From the NCBI GenBank assembly GCA_946403965.1, contig CAMJBT010000016.1, forward strand, positions 1 to 51,952: a DNA stretch of 51,952 bases. Reading direction: 5' to 3'. Source of the stretch: an uncultured Pseudobutyrivibrio sp. Its GTDB lineage: Bacteria; Bacillota; Clostridia; Lachnospirales; Lachnospiraceae. Positions 35,151 to 44,597 of the stretch are shown here, piece by piece. The stretch's first letter is position 1, and each line of letters opens with the position of its first letter. Under the pieces are notes generated by a model. It saw only the letters and a program-made list of their open reading frames with translations. It did not search any database and was not told the origin of the DNA. A program made the position numbers and the translations under genes.

Positions 35151-36200
35151 ATGAAAGTTGGTAGACATAAATTTAAGATTAGAAGCAGCAGTGCTCTTGT
35201 TGTAGCGGCAGGGTGCACTGTTGCTTTTATGTTTTTAACTACATGTTTGAGCTTCATTTTTTTTAGACAGAGAATGAATGAGGCTAATGATTTGCTGAGA
35301 GAAGCTAAGTATTTGCCATATGATTCATATGTGGTAATGGTGACATCGGATGATCAGTCTGATTTTTGGCAGAGAGTGTATAAATCAGCCAGTGATTTTG
35401 GTAGAAAATACGGTATTTATGTAGATTTGATGTCGGATAATGTGGATGTGAACTATAGCAAGAATGAGCTATTGGAGATGGCCATAGAGTCTGGTTGTGA
35501 TGGCATACTGCTGGAGGGCGATGATAATCCACAGACATTGGAGTTGATTAATTCGGCTTATGCCAAGGGAATTCCTGTGATTACGTTGGAAAGCGATGTG
35601 GTGGATAGTAAGCGCGTCAGCTTTGTTGGCGTGAATAACTATACAATTGCTCAGCTTTATGCACAGTCTCTTGTGGAAAATATTGTGAAACAGAAGCATG
35701 TAATGGTGATAGGTGACAACTCCATTAATGAGACAGTGGCAGGTAACTTTGTAACTAATATTCAGGAGGCATTGTCAGGAGAGAATCTTGTAAATGCTCC
35801 ACTTGATTTCGATGTGCGTATTATAGAGGATGATAATGCCTTTGCTACTGAGGAATATATTCAGAATCTTTTTGTTAAGAACCAGCTGAAGCCGGTGGTG
35901 ATTTGTCTAGATGCAACCTCAACAGAGTGCTTTTATCAGTATATGATTGATTACAACAAGGTTGGTCAGATTTTATTACTTGGAAATTACGAGTCACAGG
36001 CTATTTATACAGGAATTCAGCAGGGGGTTATAAATAGCACAGTTACACTTGATGCAGATAGTATGGGAGAGTCTGCAGCAAAAGCGTTTCTGGAGTTTCG
36101 AGACTCAGGATATGTTTCAGATTATATTAATGTGGAGCCAAAGATTATAAATAACACAAATATAGGTGACTATATTTCAAAGGAGAATGATGATGAGTAA
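35151..36200 (+). CDS. Membrane-anchored periplasmic-binding-type sugar sensor
   Basis: A 349-residue sugar-binding domain (periplasmic-binding-protein type 1 fold) held by an N-terminal membrane helix (about 15-40) instead of a lipobox. Seen: SDDQSDFWQRVYKSASDFGRKYG, GCDGILLEGDDNP, GIPVITLESDV, SFVGVNNYTIAQLY, and the later NYESQAIYTGIQQGV. ATG 35151 gives the helix directly; the frame upstream to 35067 is not supported. It overlaps the kinase gene by eight bases. Anchored binding protein plus YesM-like kinase plus YesN-like regulator matches the XylFII-LytS-YesN three-component pentose sensors of Clostridium. It is a sensor, not a transporter subunit (inference). Confidence 0.88.
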   Translation: MKVGRHKFKIRSSSALVVAAGCTVAFMFLTTCLSFIFFRQRMNEANDLLREAKYLPYDSYVVMVTSDDQSDFWQRVYKSASDFGRKYGIYVDLMSDNVDVNYSKNELLEMAIESGCDGILLEGDDNPQTLELINSAYAKGIPVITLESDVVDSKRVSFVGVNNYTIAQLYAQSLVENIVKQKHVMVIGDNSINETVAGNFVTNIQEALSGENLVNAPLDFDVRIIEDDNAFATEEYIQNLFVKNQLKPVVICLDATSTECFYQYMIDYNKVGQILLLGNYESQAIYTGIQQGVINSTVTLDADSMGESAAKAFLEFRDSGYVSDYINVEPKIINNTNIGDYISKENDDE

Positions 36201-37680
36201 ACATACATTCAAATCACTCTCCCTTAGAAAAAAGATGATTATAGTCTTTTGTTTGCCAACTATTTTGCTGTTTATGGTAAATATGACCCTGTATCTTGGA
36301 ACAAGCAGAATGCTTGTGAATCTGGACGAAATCTATGCCAGCAATACGTCGTTGACTGAGATGAATCAGGCTTTGGATAGTCTTCATTCTGCAACTGCAG
36401 ATTATTTGGGAACAAAGACCAGTGATGCGTTGGAGGCATATTATATCGCAGAGCAGGATTACAGGGATATTTTAGATGTGCTGGAAGATAATAACGATGA
36501 AAATGATAGTCGTGTGCTGGAGCGAAACATAAAGAGGCTTTCAGATAACTATGTGACTCTCACAAACCAGGCGGTGGAGAGTAAGCGTGGCGGTAATGTT
36601 GAAAAATACAAGGGTTACTATGAAAAAGCTTCAAGACTTTACGACTATATAGGGGCAAATATTACAAGCCTTAATAATCAGCAGTTTGTAAACAACTCAA
36701 AATCATACAGTACCATGATGTCGGCGCTGCAGACTATAGAGGAGCTTAATATTTTTACTTTGGTTCTTATTGGTCTTGCAAATCTTTCTTTCGTAGTTTT
36801 GATTGCTTCCACAATCACTGAGCCGCTTATCAAGCTTTCATCGGCTGCAAATAGAGTGTCAAACGGAGATTTCGAGGTTTCACTTCCAGTTGCTGTAAAC
36901 AATGATGAGATTGGTGTTGTGACACGTGCCTTCAACAAGATGGTAGTTTCCTTGAAGGAGTACATTACCAAGCTTACAGAGTCTATGGAGACTGAGCGAA
37001 AGCTGAAGGAAAATGAGCTTATTATGGCAAACCATGTAAAGGACGCTGAGCTTAAATATCTTCAGTCTCAGATTAATCCTCATTTTCTGTTTAACACATT
37101 AAATGCTGGTGCTCAGCTGGCCATGATGGAAGGTGCTGATAGAACAAGCGAATATATGCACAACGTAGCCAACTTCTTTAGATACAATATCAAGAAAAAT
37201 AAGGATGTTGTTACCTTGAAGGAAGAGATTGAGCTAGTTGATATATATATCTACATTATCAATGTACGTTTTGCTGGAGAAATCCAGTTTGAAAAGAACG
37301 TTGACGAGAGCCTTTTAAATGTACAAATTCCAAGTATGATACTTCAACCGATAGTTGAAAATAGTATCAACTATGGTGTTCGCAACATAGAATGGGCTAA
37401 AAAAATAGAATTGTCGGTTTATGCCTTGGGAGATTACGTTTGTGTAAGCATTAAGGACAATGGAATCGGTATGAGCTGTGAAACCATCACCAAAATTTTG
37501 GAAGGAAGCTATGAGGGAAATTCTGATAAAGCAGACTCAAATGGTGTAGGCCTTGCAAATTGCATTGAGCGATTGAACATTTTCTATGAGAGAGATGATG
37601 TGCTGGATATCATCTCCGAGGGGATTAATAAGGGAACGGAGACAATCCTGTATTTGACTCCGGAAGAGGACAATGAATAA
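36193..37680 (+). CDS. Sensor histidine kinase, YesM/LytS type
   Basis: A 495-residue two-pass membrane kinase. Segments in order: TM helix about 14-36, extracytoplasmic helical domain about 37-185, TM helix about 187-207, HAMP with TITEPLIKLSSAANRVSNGDF, dimerisation domain with phospho-acceptor His297 in INPHFLFN, and an ATPase domain with IVENSINYGVR and IKDNGIGMS (N and G boxes). Three ATGs lie in a row (36187, 36190, 36193); AAAGGAG spacing favours the last. Its outer domain would contact the anchored binding protein, and the phosphate goes to the regulator 26 bases downstream. Confidence 0.92.
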   Translation: MSKHTFKSLSLRKKMIIVFCLPTILLFMVNMTLYLGTSRMLVNLDEIYASNTSLTEMNQALDSLHSATADYLGTKTSDALEAYYIAEQDYRDILDVLEDNNDENDSRVLERNIKRLSDNYVTLTNQAVESKRGGNVEKYKGYYEKASRLYDYIGANITSLNNQQFVNNSKSYSTMMSALQTIEELNIFTLVLIGLANLSFVVLIASTITEPLIKLSSAANRVSNGDFEVSLPVAVNNDEIGVVTRAFNKMVVSLKEYITKLTESMETERKLKENELIMANHVKDAELKYLQSQINPHFLFNTLNAGAQLAMMEGADRTSEYMHNVANFFRYNIKKNKDVVTLKEEIELVDIYIYIINVRFAGEIQFEKNVDESLLNVQIPSMILQPIVENSINYGVRNIEWAKKIELSVYALGDYVCVSIKDNGIGMSCETITKILEGSYEGNSDKADSNGVGLANCIERLNIFYERDDVLDIISEGINKGTETILYLTPEEDNE

Positions 37681-37705
37681 AGACTAAAATTTATGGGGAA
37701 ATACT

Positions 37706-39298
37706 ATGTACAAAATAATGCTAGCCGATGACGAGGGTATTGTTATCGATTCATTAAAATTCATAATAGAAAAGGAATTTGGAAGTCAGTGTGAAATCAG
37801 GGTTGCCAAAACCGGGCGGCAGGTAATTGAGCTTGCAGAAGAATTTCAGCCAGACATTGCATTTATGGATATTCAAATGCCAGGTATTAATGGTATTGAT
37901 GCTATGCGTGAAATTCGTCGTACCAATAGCCATGTGGTGTTTATTGTAATGACTGCATACGACAAGTTCGATTATGCCAAAGAAGCTATCACTCTTGGAG
38001 TATTAGATTATCTCAACAAACCTGTAAGCAGAGATGCAATTCTTAGTATTTTAAAGAAAGCAATGTTTCAAATCGATGGAGAACGAACAAGACGCAGCGA
38101 TGACTTGAAGGTTAGAGAAAAGCTGGAGATAGTTGTGCCTATTATTGAAAATGGTTTGATTCAGGATTTGCTGTTCAAGGAATATTTCAAAGAGGATATT
38201 GATAATTACAAGGCTTTGCTTGGAATTGATTGTGAATATGGGTACATGGCATGTATGGTTTTCGGAAGAGAACTAGTGGGAAACTATATGAAAGGCGCTG
38301 TTGCGGCTTCTATAGTGGCACAAAAATCCTACAAGGAAATTCACACAATAACCGACGATTATGTGAAGGGAATCATGGGAAATGTTATGTCCAATAAGAT
38401 TCCTATTTTGATTCCATGCGAAAGTGATACTCTTTCCTACAACGAGAGAAATCACATTGTGGAAAATGCAAGAGCTCTTTGCAGAAAGCTTGCAGACCGC
38501 TTTGATATGGACTTTAGAATAGGTTTTGGTTCAGTAAAACCACTTGAGCGGATGAGTGAATCTTATGAAGAAGCCAATTCAGTGTTGATATCTAACACAA
38601 GTCACGTGGCTCATGTGGATGACATGCCTGTGGCTTGCCAATATGAGTCCAATTATCCTACGGAAAAAGAAAAGCGTCTGTTTGATGAAATTACTCTTGG
38701 AAATGTAAACGAGTCTGTTTCAATCGCACAGGCATTTTTCGATTGGATGGAGGAAAACTACGGAAGTGATGCTGATAGTGTGCGACTGAAGTGCTTGGAG
38801 TTTGTTTTGTGGGCAGAGCATCTTGCCTATGAAAAGACAGGGCGCATGTATGAGTTTAAAAGCAGGGCAAACTATCTATCAGAGCTTATGAGCTTTGTCA
38901 GTCTTCAAGAGGTAAAGGTCTGGTTTATAGAAAAAATAAAGGCATCAGCACTTTGGGTTTCAAACAAACATGAAGAACAGTCAATGAGTGCTGTGAACAA
39001 AGCAAAGCAATATATTGATGAAAACTATATGAAGGAACTTACATTAGATGATGTTTCAAGGGTAGTTAATATTAGTTCCTACTATTTCTCAAAAGTATTC
39101 AAGGAGGAGACTGGAGAGAATTTTATCGACTATCTTACAAAGCTTCGAATTGAGGCTGCAAAAAAGCTTCTTAAGACAACAAACAAGTCTATGAAGGAAA
39201 TTTCTGCGGAGGTAGGGTATTCAGATCCAAACTATTTTTCAAGAAATTTCAAGAAATATACAGGAAAGACACCTACGGATTACGCCAAAAGCAATTAA
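37706..39298 (+). CDS. Response regulator, YesN type (receiver plus AraC HTH)
   Basis: A 530-residue regulator. The receiver domain (1-120) has the acidic pair in LADDEG, phospho-acceptor Asp55 in FMDIQMPG, and the conserved Lys in LNKPVS. A long middle domain (about 130-420) of unknown role follows, then an AraC/XylS helix-turn-helix domain (about 430-528) with VNISSYYFSKVFKEETGENF and EVGYSDPNYFSRNFKKYTG. It follows the kinase in the same operon and most likely activates the binding-protein and ABC transporter genes downstream, where a palindrome at 40430 is a possible site for it or a LacI-type protein. Confidence 0.93.
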   Translation: MYKIMLADDEGIVIDSLKFIIEKEFGSQCEIRVAKTGRQVIELAEEFQPDIAFMDIQMPGINGIDAMREIRRTNSHVVFIVMTAYDKFDYAKEAITLGVLDYLNKPVSRDAILSILKKAMFQIDGERTRRSDDLKVREKLEIVVPIIENGLIQDLLFKEYFKEDIDNYKALLGIDCEYGYMACMVFGRELVGNYMKGAVAASIVAQKSYKEIHTITDDYVKGIMGNVMSNKIPILIPCESDTLSYNERNHIVENARALCRKLADRFDMDFRIGFGSVKPLERMSESYEEANSVLISNTSHVAHVDDMPVACQYESNYPTEKEKRLFDEITLGNVNESVSIAQAFFDWMEENYGSDADSVRLKCLEFVLWAEHLAYEKTGRMYEFKSRANYLSELMSFVSLQEVKVWFIEKIKASALWVSNKHEEQSMSAVNKAKQYIDENYMKELTLDDVSRVVNISSYYFSKVFKEETGENFIDYLTKLRIEAAKKLLKTTNKSMKEISAEVGYSDPNYFSRNFKKYTGKTPTDYAKSN

Positions 39299-39329
39299 TG
39301 TGGATAGGTGAATTGGGAGGATTTATGTA

Positions 39330-40370
39330 ATGAAAGGGGTTATTAAGAAAACCTTTAAGTATGTGTTGATTTTATCAATGATGCCTGGGCTGCTTTTGGG
39401 GTGTGGCAGCGTAGGGGAAAGCAAAGCAAATACTGATGTGCCAGATGATGATAGCATTGAAATTGGAATGTGTTTTGATTCCTTTGTAATCGAACGTTGG
39501 GAAAAGGATAGAGATGTGTTTGTCGCTAATGCAACGGCTATGGGCGCTACGGTAAATGTTCAAAACGCTAATGGAAATATTGATAAACAGATTGAACAAA
39601 TCAGGTATTTGATTGACAAAAAAGTAGATTGTCTTGTGATTATACCAATTGATGGAAATAGCCTAAAGGAAGTCATAGGGGAAGCAAAGCGGGCAGACAT
39701 TCCTGTAGTTAGCTATGATCGAATGATATCAGATGTACATTCTGATCTTTATATATCCTTTGACAATGAAAAGGTTGGTGAAATGTTAGGTCAGGCTGTT
39801 GTTAACCAAGGGGCTAAAAATGTGATTATGATATGTGGTCCAATGACAGACAACAATGTACCAATGGTAAATGATGGCTTTAAGAGTGTTATGGATGAAA
39901 ATGGTGTTGAAATCCTTGATACATACAACTGTGAAGGATGGAAGGCTGAATATGGAAGCGCATATGTATACGACCACATGGATATAATAAAACAGACCGA
40001 TGCAATAATGTGTGGTAATGATGATATTGCATCCTCTGTGATAAAGGCGCTTGCTGTAGCCCAGCTAGCTGGAAGCATACCTGTTGTTGGACAGGATGCG
40101 GATTTGCCAGCATGTCAGCATATAGTTCAGGGTACACAGGTTATGACAGTATACAAACCTGTAGGAAAGCTTGCAGAAGAGGCGGCTAAGCTGACGGTTG
40201 TTTTGGCCAAGGGTGAGGAGCTTGATATAGATACAAAAATCAGCGATGGAACTTACGAGATTCCATATGTAGCCATAGAGCCTGTGGCTGTTACAAAGGA
40301 CAACCTTGATGATGTTATTATAGATGGAGGTTTTCACACTAGAGAAGATGTATATTTAAATGTGGAGTAG
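39330..40370 (+). CDS. Sugar-binding lipoprotein of ABC type (first copy)
   Basis: A 346-residue periplasmic-binding-protein-like lipoprotein. A basic N-terminus, hydrophobic core and lipobox LLGC at about 22-25 mark secretion and lipid attachment. Sugar-binding family segments: GMCFDSFVIERWEKDRD, VDCLVIIPIDGNSLKEV, DIPVVSYDRMI, MCGNDDIASSVIKA and VVGQDADLPACQHI. It belongs to the ChvE/XylF-like group. It is the last gene before a terminator at 40395, so it is transcribed with the sensor genes instead of the transporter, which suggests a secondary or sensing role. It is a diverged paralogue of the next gene. Confidence 0.9.
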   Translation: MKGVIKKTFKYVLILSMMPGLLLGCGSVGESKANTDVPDDDSIEIGMCFDSFVIERWEKDRDVFVANATAMGATVNVQNANGNIDKQIEQIRYLIDKKVDCLVIIPIDGNSLKEVIGEAKRADIPVVSYDRMISDVHSDLYISFDNEKVGEMLGQAVVNQGAKNVIMICGPMTDNNVPMVNDGFKSVMDENGVEILDTYNCEGWKAEYGSAYVYDHMDIIKQTDAIMCGNDDIASSVIKALAVAQLAGSIPVVGQDADLPACQHIVQGTQVMTVYKPVGKLAEEAAKLTVVLAKGEELDIDTKISDGTYEIPYVAIEPVAVTKDNLDDVIIDGGFHTREDVYLNVE

Positions 40371-40394
40371 CATATTATTGTATTAAAGAATTAG

Positions 40395-40425
40395 GACTAG
40401 CACAAAATTGTGCTAGTCTTTTTTT
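40395..40425 (+). terminator. Rho-independent terminator after the first binding-protein gene
   Basis: Perfect 11-base stem gactagcacaa and its complement with a two-base loop, followed by seven T. Confidence 0.93.
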
Positions 40426-40429
40426 AACC

Positions 40430-40445
40430 TCTAAAACGTTTTAGA
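40430..40445. promoter_or_regulatory. 16-base perfect palindrome, candidate operator of the transporter operon
   Basis: tctaaaac and its exact complement, centred on CG, as in LacI/CcpA-type operators (AAAACGTTTT core). It lies five bases after a terminator and 120 bases before the main binding-protein gene. Confidence 0.5.
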
Positions 40446-40564
40446 CAAAAATGTGAAGAAAGTGACAACCATTTTTAGACATGTATTTGGTAAAGTATCA
40501 TCAGAAACGAAAACCAAGGGGTTTTCAATAAAGAACCTAAGACGAAAGGGAGGTTATTTCACGA

Positions 40565-41680
40565 ATGAAAAAGAAATTATTAAGTGTACTTTTGACAGGT
40601 GCTTTTGTCACATCTATGTTGGTTGGATGTGGAACAAGCACAGAGACAACAGACTCAGGTAATGGCGCGGCTAATACTACATCTGAGTCAAGCACAGCAT
40701 CAAACGGCACTAAGGTTGGTGTTGCAATGCCTACAAAGGACCTTCAGAGATGGAACCAGGATGGTGCCAACATGCAGAAGGAACTTGAGGCTGCAGGCTA
40801 CGAAGTTGATCTTCAGTACGCTTCAAACGATGTTCAGACACAGGTATCTCAGATTGAGAACATGATTAACTCAGGATGTAACGTTCTTGTAGTTGCGGCT
40901 ATCGAAGGTTCATCACTTGGTGAAGCTATGGATATGGCAGCTGAGAAGGGTATCCCAGTTATTGCATATGACCGTCTTATCATGAACACAGATGCAGTTT
41001 CTTACTACGCTACATTTGATAACTACAAAGTAGGTGAGGTTCAGGGACAGTACATTATCGATCAGCTTGATCTTGAGAACACAGATCAAACATACACAAT
41101 GGAAATTACAGCTGGTGATCCAGGTGATAACAACGCTGGTTTCTTCTACAACGGTGCTATGGATCTTCTTAAGCCATACATTGAAAAAGGAACACTTGTA
41201 GTTAAGTCTGGTCAGACAGAGTTCGCAGAAGTTGCAACTCCAGCATGGGCTACAGAGACAGCTCAGTCAAGAATGGAGACAATCCTTTCTTCTAACTACG
41301 CTAACGATGATCTTAATATCTGCCTCTGCTCAAACGATTCTACAGCACTTGGTGTTGAGAACGCACTTGCAGCAAACTACAAGGGTGAATATCCAATTAT
41401 CACTGGACAGGATTGTGATATTGAGAACACAAAGAACATGATCGCTGGAAAGCAGTCTATGTCAGTATTCAAGGATACACGTACACTTGCTTCTCAGGTT
41501 GTTAAGATGGTAGGTCAGATTATTAAGGGCGAGACAGTTGATGTTAACGATACAGAGACATATGACAATGGTAAGGGTGTTGTTCCTTCATACCTTTGCG
41601 AGCCAGTATTCGCTGACAAGGATAACTACAAGGAGCTTCTTATCGATTCTGAATACTATACAGAGGATCAGTTAAAGTAA
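40565..41680 (+). CDS. Sugar-binding lipoprotein of ABC transporter, ChvE/XylF type
   Basis: A 371-residue secreted lipoprotein with signal MKKKLLSVLLTGAFVTSMLVGC; the lipobox Cys is about 22, followed by a Ser/Thr-rich linker. The binding domain shows GVAMPTKDLQRWNQDG, CNVLVVAAIEGSSL, GIPVIAYDRLI, EITAGDPGDNNAGFFYNGAMD, CSNDSTALGVENAL, ITGQDCDIENTKN and SVFKDTRTLA. This is the pattern of ChvE-type multiple-monosaccharide binding proteins; xylose, arabinose, glucose or galactose are possible. AGGGAGG sits before the ATG. Codon use is extremely biased, so it is probably abundant. The ATPase follows after 189 bases and a hairpin. Confidence 0.93.
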   Translation: MKKKLLSVLLTGAFVTSMLVGCGTSTETTDSGNGAANTTSESSTASNGTKVGVAMPTKDLQRWNQDGANMQKELEAAGYEVDLQYASNDVQTQVSQIENMINSGCNVLVVAAIEGSSLGEAMDMAAEKGIPVIAYDRLIMNTDAVSYYATFDNYKVGEVQGQYIIDQLDLENTDQTYTMEITAGDPGDNNAGFFYNGAMDLLKPYIEKGTLVVKSGQTEFAEVATPAWATETAQSRMETILSSNYANDDLNICLCSNDSTALGVENALAANYKGEYPIITGQDCDIENTKNMIAGKQSMSVFKDTRTLASQVVKMVGQIIKGETVDVNDTETYDNGKGVVPSYLCEPVFADKDNYKELLIDSEYYTEDQLK

Positions 41681-41761
41681 AATATTTATACAGTGAATCA
41701 CTGATAAATAATAAGCAAGTATTTTGCTACAGGGAAATAAAAGAGTTATGAAATTATTTAG

Positions 41762-41780
41762 GGGCGAGCCTAGCTCGCCC
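41762..41780 (+). terminator. Hairpin between binding-protein and ATPase genes
   Basis: Perfect 8-base GC stem gggcgagc / gctcgccc with three-base loop and a weak TTATTT tail. Probably a partial terminator or 3' stabiliser that keeps the binding protein more abundant than the membrane subunits. Confidence 0.6.
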
Positions 41781-41869
41781 TTATTTAAAGGGAGAAACAT
41801 TTTTAGGAGAATATTTTGAAGAGAATAAACATTGAGTTATTCTAAAGTTTTTTTAGGGAGGTAATACAA

Positions 41870-43396
41870 GTGGGGAAAACATTACTTGAGATGATTAACA
41901 TCACCAAAGAGTTCCCTGGAGTAAAGGCCCTTGATAACGTTAATCTTAAAGTAGAGGAAGGCGAAATCCACGCTCTTGTCGGTGAGAATGGTGCTGGTAA
42001 ATCTACATTGATGAATGTATTAAGTGGTATTTATCCATTTGGATCTTACACAGGCGATATCGTCTACAATGGAGAAGTTTGTAAGTTCCAGAAAATCAAG
42101 GACTCAGAGGAAAAAGGAATTGTAATTATACATCAGGAATTAGCACTGATTCCATATATGTCAATCGGAGAGAACATGTTCCTTGGAAACGAGCAGGGAT
42201 CAAAGGCAAAGATTGATTGGGATAAAACATATGCTGAGGCTGACAAGTATTTGAAGATGGTAGGTCTTTCAGAAAGTAGCCGTACACTTATCAAAGATAT
42301 TGGTGTTGGTAAGCAGCAGCTTGTTGAAATTGCAAAGGCTCTTGCTAAACATGCGAAATTACTTATTCTTGATGAGCCTACATCATCTCTTAATGAGACA
42401 GATTCTAAGGCACTTCTTGATTTACTTCTTAAGTTCAAGCAGGAGGGTATGACATCAATTATCATTTCCCATAAGCTTAACGAAGTATCTTATGTGGCTG
42501 ATAAAATCACAGTTATCCGTGATGGTTCAACAATTGAAACACTTGACAAGACTGTTGATGAAATTACAGAGGACAGAATTATAAAGGGCATGGTTGGTCG
42601 TGAGATGACAGACCGTTTCCCAAAACGTCATGATGTAAAAATTGGCGACGTTGCAATGGAAGTTAAGGATTGGACAGTATACCATCCACAGTTCGCTGAG
42701 CGAAAAGTTGTTGACGGTGTTTCAATGAATGTTCGCAAAGGCGAAGTTGTTGGTATCGCAGGACTTATGGGTGCGGGCCGTACAGAGCTTGCAATGTCTA
42801 TCTTTGGTAAGTCATATGGTACAAATATTTCCGGACAGTTGATTTTGAACGGTCAGGAAGTTCACTTAAAGAATATCAAGGATGCAATCAAGCACAAAAT
42901 TGCATATGTTACAGAGGACAGAAAGGGCAATGGACTTGTTCTTACAAACCCAATCAAGATTAATACAACTCTTGCTAATCTTTCAGAGCTCTGCAATAAG
43001 CGTGTAATTGATCAGGATAAAGAATATCAGGTTGCAGAGGACTACAGAGAAAAGCTAAAGACAAAGTGTCCATCAGTTGAGCAAAATGTAGGAAACCTTT
43101 CTGGTGGAAATCAGCAGAAAGTACTTCTTGCAAAGTGGATGTTTGCAGACCCAGATGTGCTTATTCTCGATGAGCCAACTCGTGGTATAGATGTTGGTGC
43201 AAAGTACGAAATATACTGCATCATCAATGACCTTGTTGCAGCTGGTAAGTCAGTAATCATGATTTCATCAGAGCTTCCAGAGGTTCTTGGAATGTCAGAC
43301 AGAATTTATGTTATGAATGAGGGCAAGATGGTTGGCGAAATGTCAGGTGCTGAGGCTTCACAGGAAAGCATCATGTCTTGCATCTTGAAGTCATAG
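41870..43396 (+). CDS. Monosaccharide ABC transporter ATPase (XylG/MmsA/GguA type)
   Basis: A 508-residue tandem-duplicated ATP-binding subunit. The first half has Walker [10 protein letters not shown] near 38-46, [10 protein letters not shown], and Walker [12 protein letters not shown]. The second half has a degenerate P-loop ([10 protein letters not shown]), the signature LSGGNQQKV and Walker [17 protein letters not shown]. One functional and one degenerate site is the rule for this sugar-ABC group. The start is GTG at 41870 behind AGGGAGG. It energises uptake of the sugar bound by the preceding lipoprotein, with two permease genes following directly. Confidence 0.95.
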   Translation: MGKTLLEMINITKEFPGVKALDNVNLKVEEGEIHALVGENGAGKSTLMNVLSGIYPFGSYTGDIVYNGEVCKFQKIKDSEEKGIVIIHQELALIPYMSIGENMFLGNEQGSKAKIDWDKTYAEADKYLKMVGLSESSRTLIKDIGVGKQQLVEIAKALAKHAKLLILDEPTSSLNETDSKALLDLLLKFKQEGMTSIIISHKLNEVSYVADKITVIRDGSTIETLDKTVDEITEDRIIKGMVGREMTDRFPKRHDVKIGDVAMEVKDWTVYHPQFAERKVVDGVSMNVRKGEVVGIAGLMGAGRTELAMSIFGKSYGTNISGQLILNGQEVHLKNIKDAIKHKIAYVTEDRKGNGLVLTNPIKINTTLANLSELCNKRVIDQDKEYQVAEDYREKLKTKCPSVEQNVGNLSGGNQQKVLLAKWMFADPDVLILDEPTRGIDVGAKYEIYCIINDLVAAGKSVIMISSELPEVLGMSDRIYVMNEGKMVGEMSGAEASQESIMSCILKS

Positions 43397-43410
43397 AAGG
43401 GAGAGGAATC

Positions 43411-44580
43411 ATGGTTTCAAATAATATTGGAAATACATTAAAGAAATACACCATGGTAATCGCCCTGGTGGTAATCATTGCTATTTTTTATGTTGGAACA
43501 GGAGGAACAATCCTCTTGTCACAGAATGTCAACAACCTTCTTTCACAGAATGCATATGTATTTGTTCTTGGAACAGGTATGTTGTTATGTATCCTGACCG
43601 GTGGTAACATCGATCTTTCAGTTGGTTCAGTAGTCTGCTTCGTAGGCGGTATTGGAGCGGTACTTTTGAGTAAAGGTTTGAATGTTTGGCTGGCAGTTAT
43701 CATAATGCTTCTGTGTGGTATTGCTGTAGGTGCTTGGCAGGCATTTTGGGTTGCTTACATAAATGTTCCACCATTTATTGCAACACTTGCTGGTATGTAT
43801 GCTTTCCGTGGATTATCAAATGTTGTTCTTAACGGATATGCGGTATCAATTTCAAATACTACATTCCTTAACGTATTTGGTGGTGGTGCTGATTGCTATA
43901 TTCCAGATTTCTTCAATGGAAAAGATTTAAATATTACATGTATTGTTGCAGGCCTTATTGCAGTAGCAGTCTATGTTGTCCTTTCATTAAAAAATAGAAT
44001 TTCAGCTACAAAGAAGGGTTATGAGACACAAAGTGCTGCACCATTCTATGGAAAGCTTGTAATTATCTCAGCTGTAATTCTTTTCCTTACATTCAAGCTT
44101 GCAGGCTACAAAGGAATTCCTACATCACTTCTTTGGATTATCCTTATTGTCCTTGCTTACAACTATGTTACAACCAAGACAACAATTGGTCGTTACCTTT
44201 ATGCAGTAGGTGGAAATGAGAAAGCTACACAGCTTTCTGGTATTAACACAAAGAAGGTATACTTCTTCGCATATACGAATATGGGATTTTTGGCAGCCTT
44301 TGCAGGTATCCTTACAGTAGCAAGAGCTGCATCAGCTCAGCCTACATACGGTCAGTTCTACGAGATGGATGCTATCGGCGCTTGCTTCATTGGTGGAGCA
44401 TCAGCATACGGCGGAACAGGTTCTGTATTTGGAGCTATTATCGGTGCCCTTCTCATGGGTGTTATCAACCAGGGTATGCTTATCATGGGTGTTGATGCCA
44501 ACTATCAGAAGGTAGTAAAGGGATTAGTACTTCTCGCTGCGGTAATCTTTGATGTAATGTCTAAGAGAGAAAAGAAGTAG
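43411..44580 (+). CDS. Monosaccharide ABC transporter permease (XylH/MmsB type), copy 1
   Basis: A 389-residue inner-membrane permease with about ten hydrophobic segments. Family hallmarks are seen: LTGGNIDLSVGSVVCFVGG near 70, YINVPPFIATLAGMYAFRGL near 120, GRYLYAVGGNEKATQLSGINT (the coupling-helix region contacting the ATPase) and GGASAYGGTGSVFGAIIGALLMGVINQGM near the end. GGGAGAGG before ATG 43411 decides the start; the frame extends back to 43378 inside the ATPase gene. It is followed after 17 bases by a paralogue. Confidence 0.94.
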   Translation: MVSNNIGNTLKKYTMVIALVVIIAIFYVGTGGTILLSQNVNNLLSQNAYVFVLGTGMLLCILTGGNIDLSVGSVVCFVGGIGAVLLSKGLNVWLAVIIMLLCGIAVGAWQAFWVAYINVPPFIATLAGMYAFRGLSNVVLNGYAVSISNTTFLNVFGGGADCYIPDFFNGKDLNITCIVAGLIAVAVYVVLSLKNRISATKKGYETQSAAPFYGKLVIISAVILFLTFKLAGYKGIPTSLLWIILIVLAYNYVTTKTTIGRYLYAVGGNEKATQLSGINTKKVYFFAYTNMGFLAAFAGILTVARAASAQPTYGQFYEMDAIGACFIGGASAYGGTGSVFGAIIGALLMGVINQGMLIMGVDANYQKVVKGLVLLAAVIFDVMSKREKK

Positions 44581-44597
44581 AAAGGGAGGAGCGAAAA

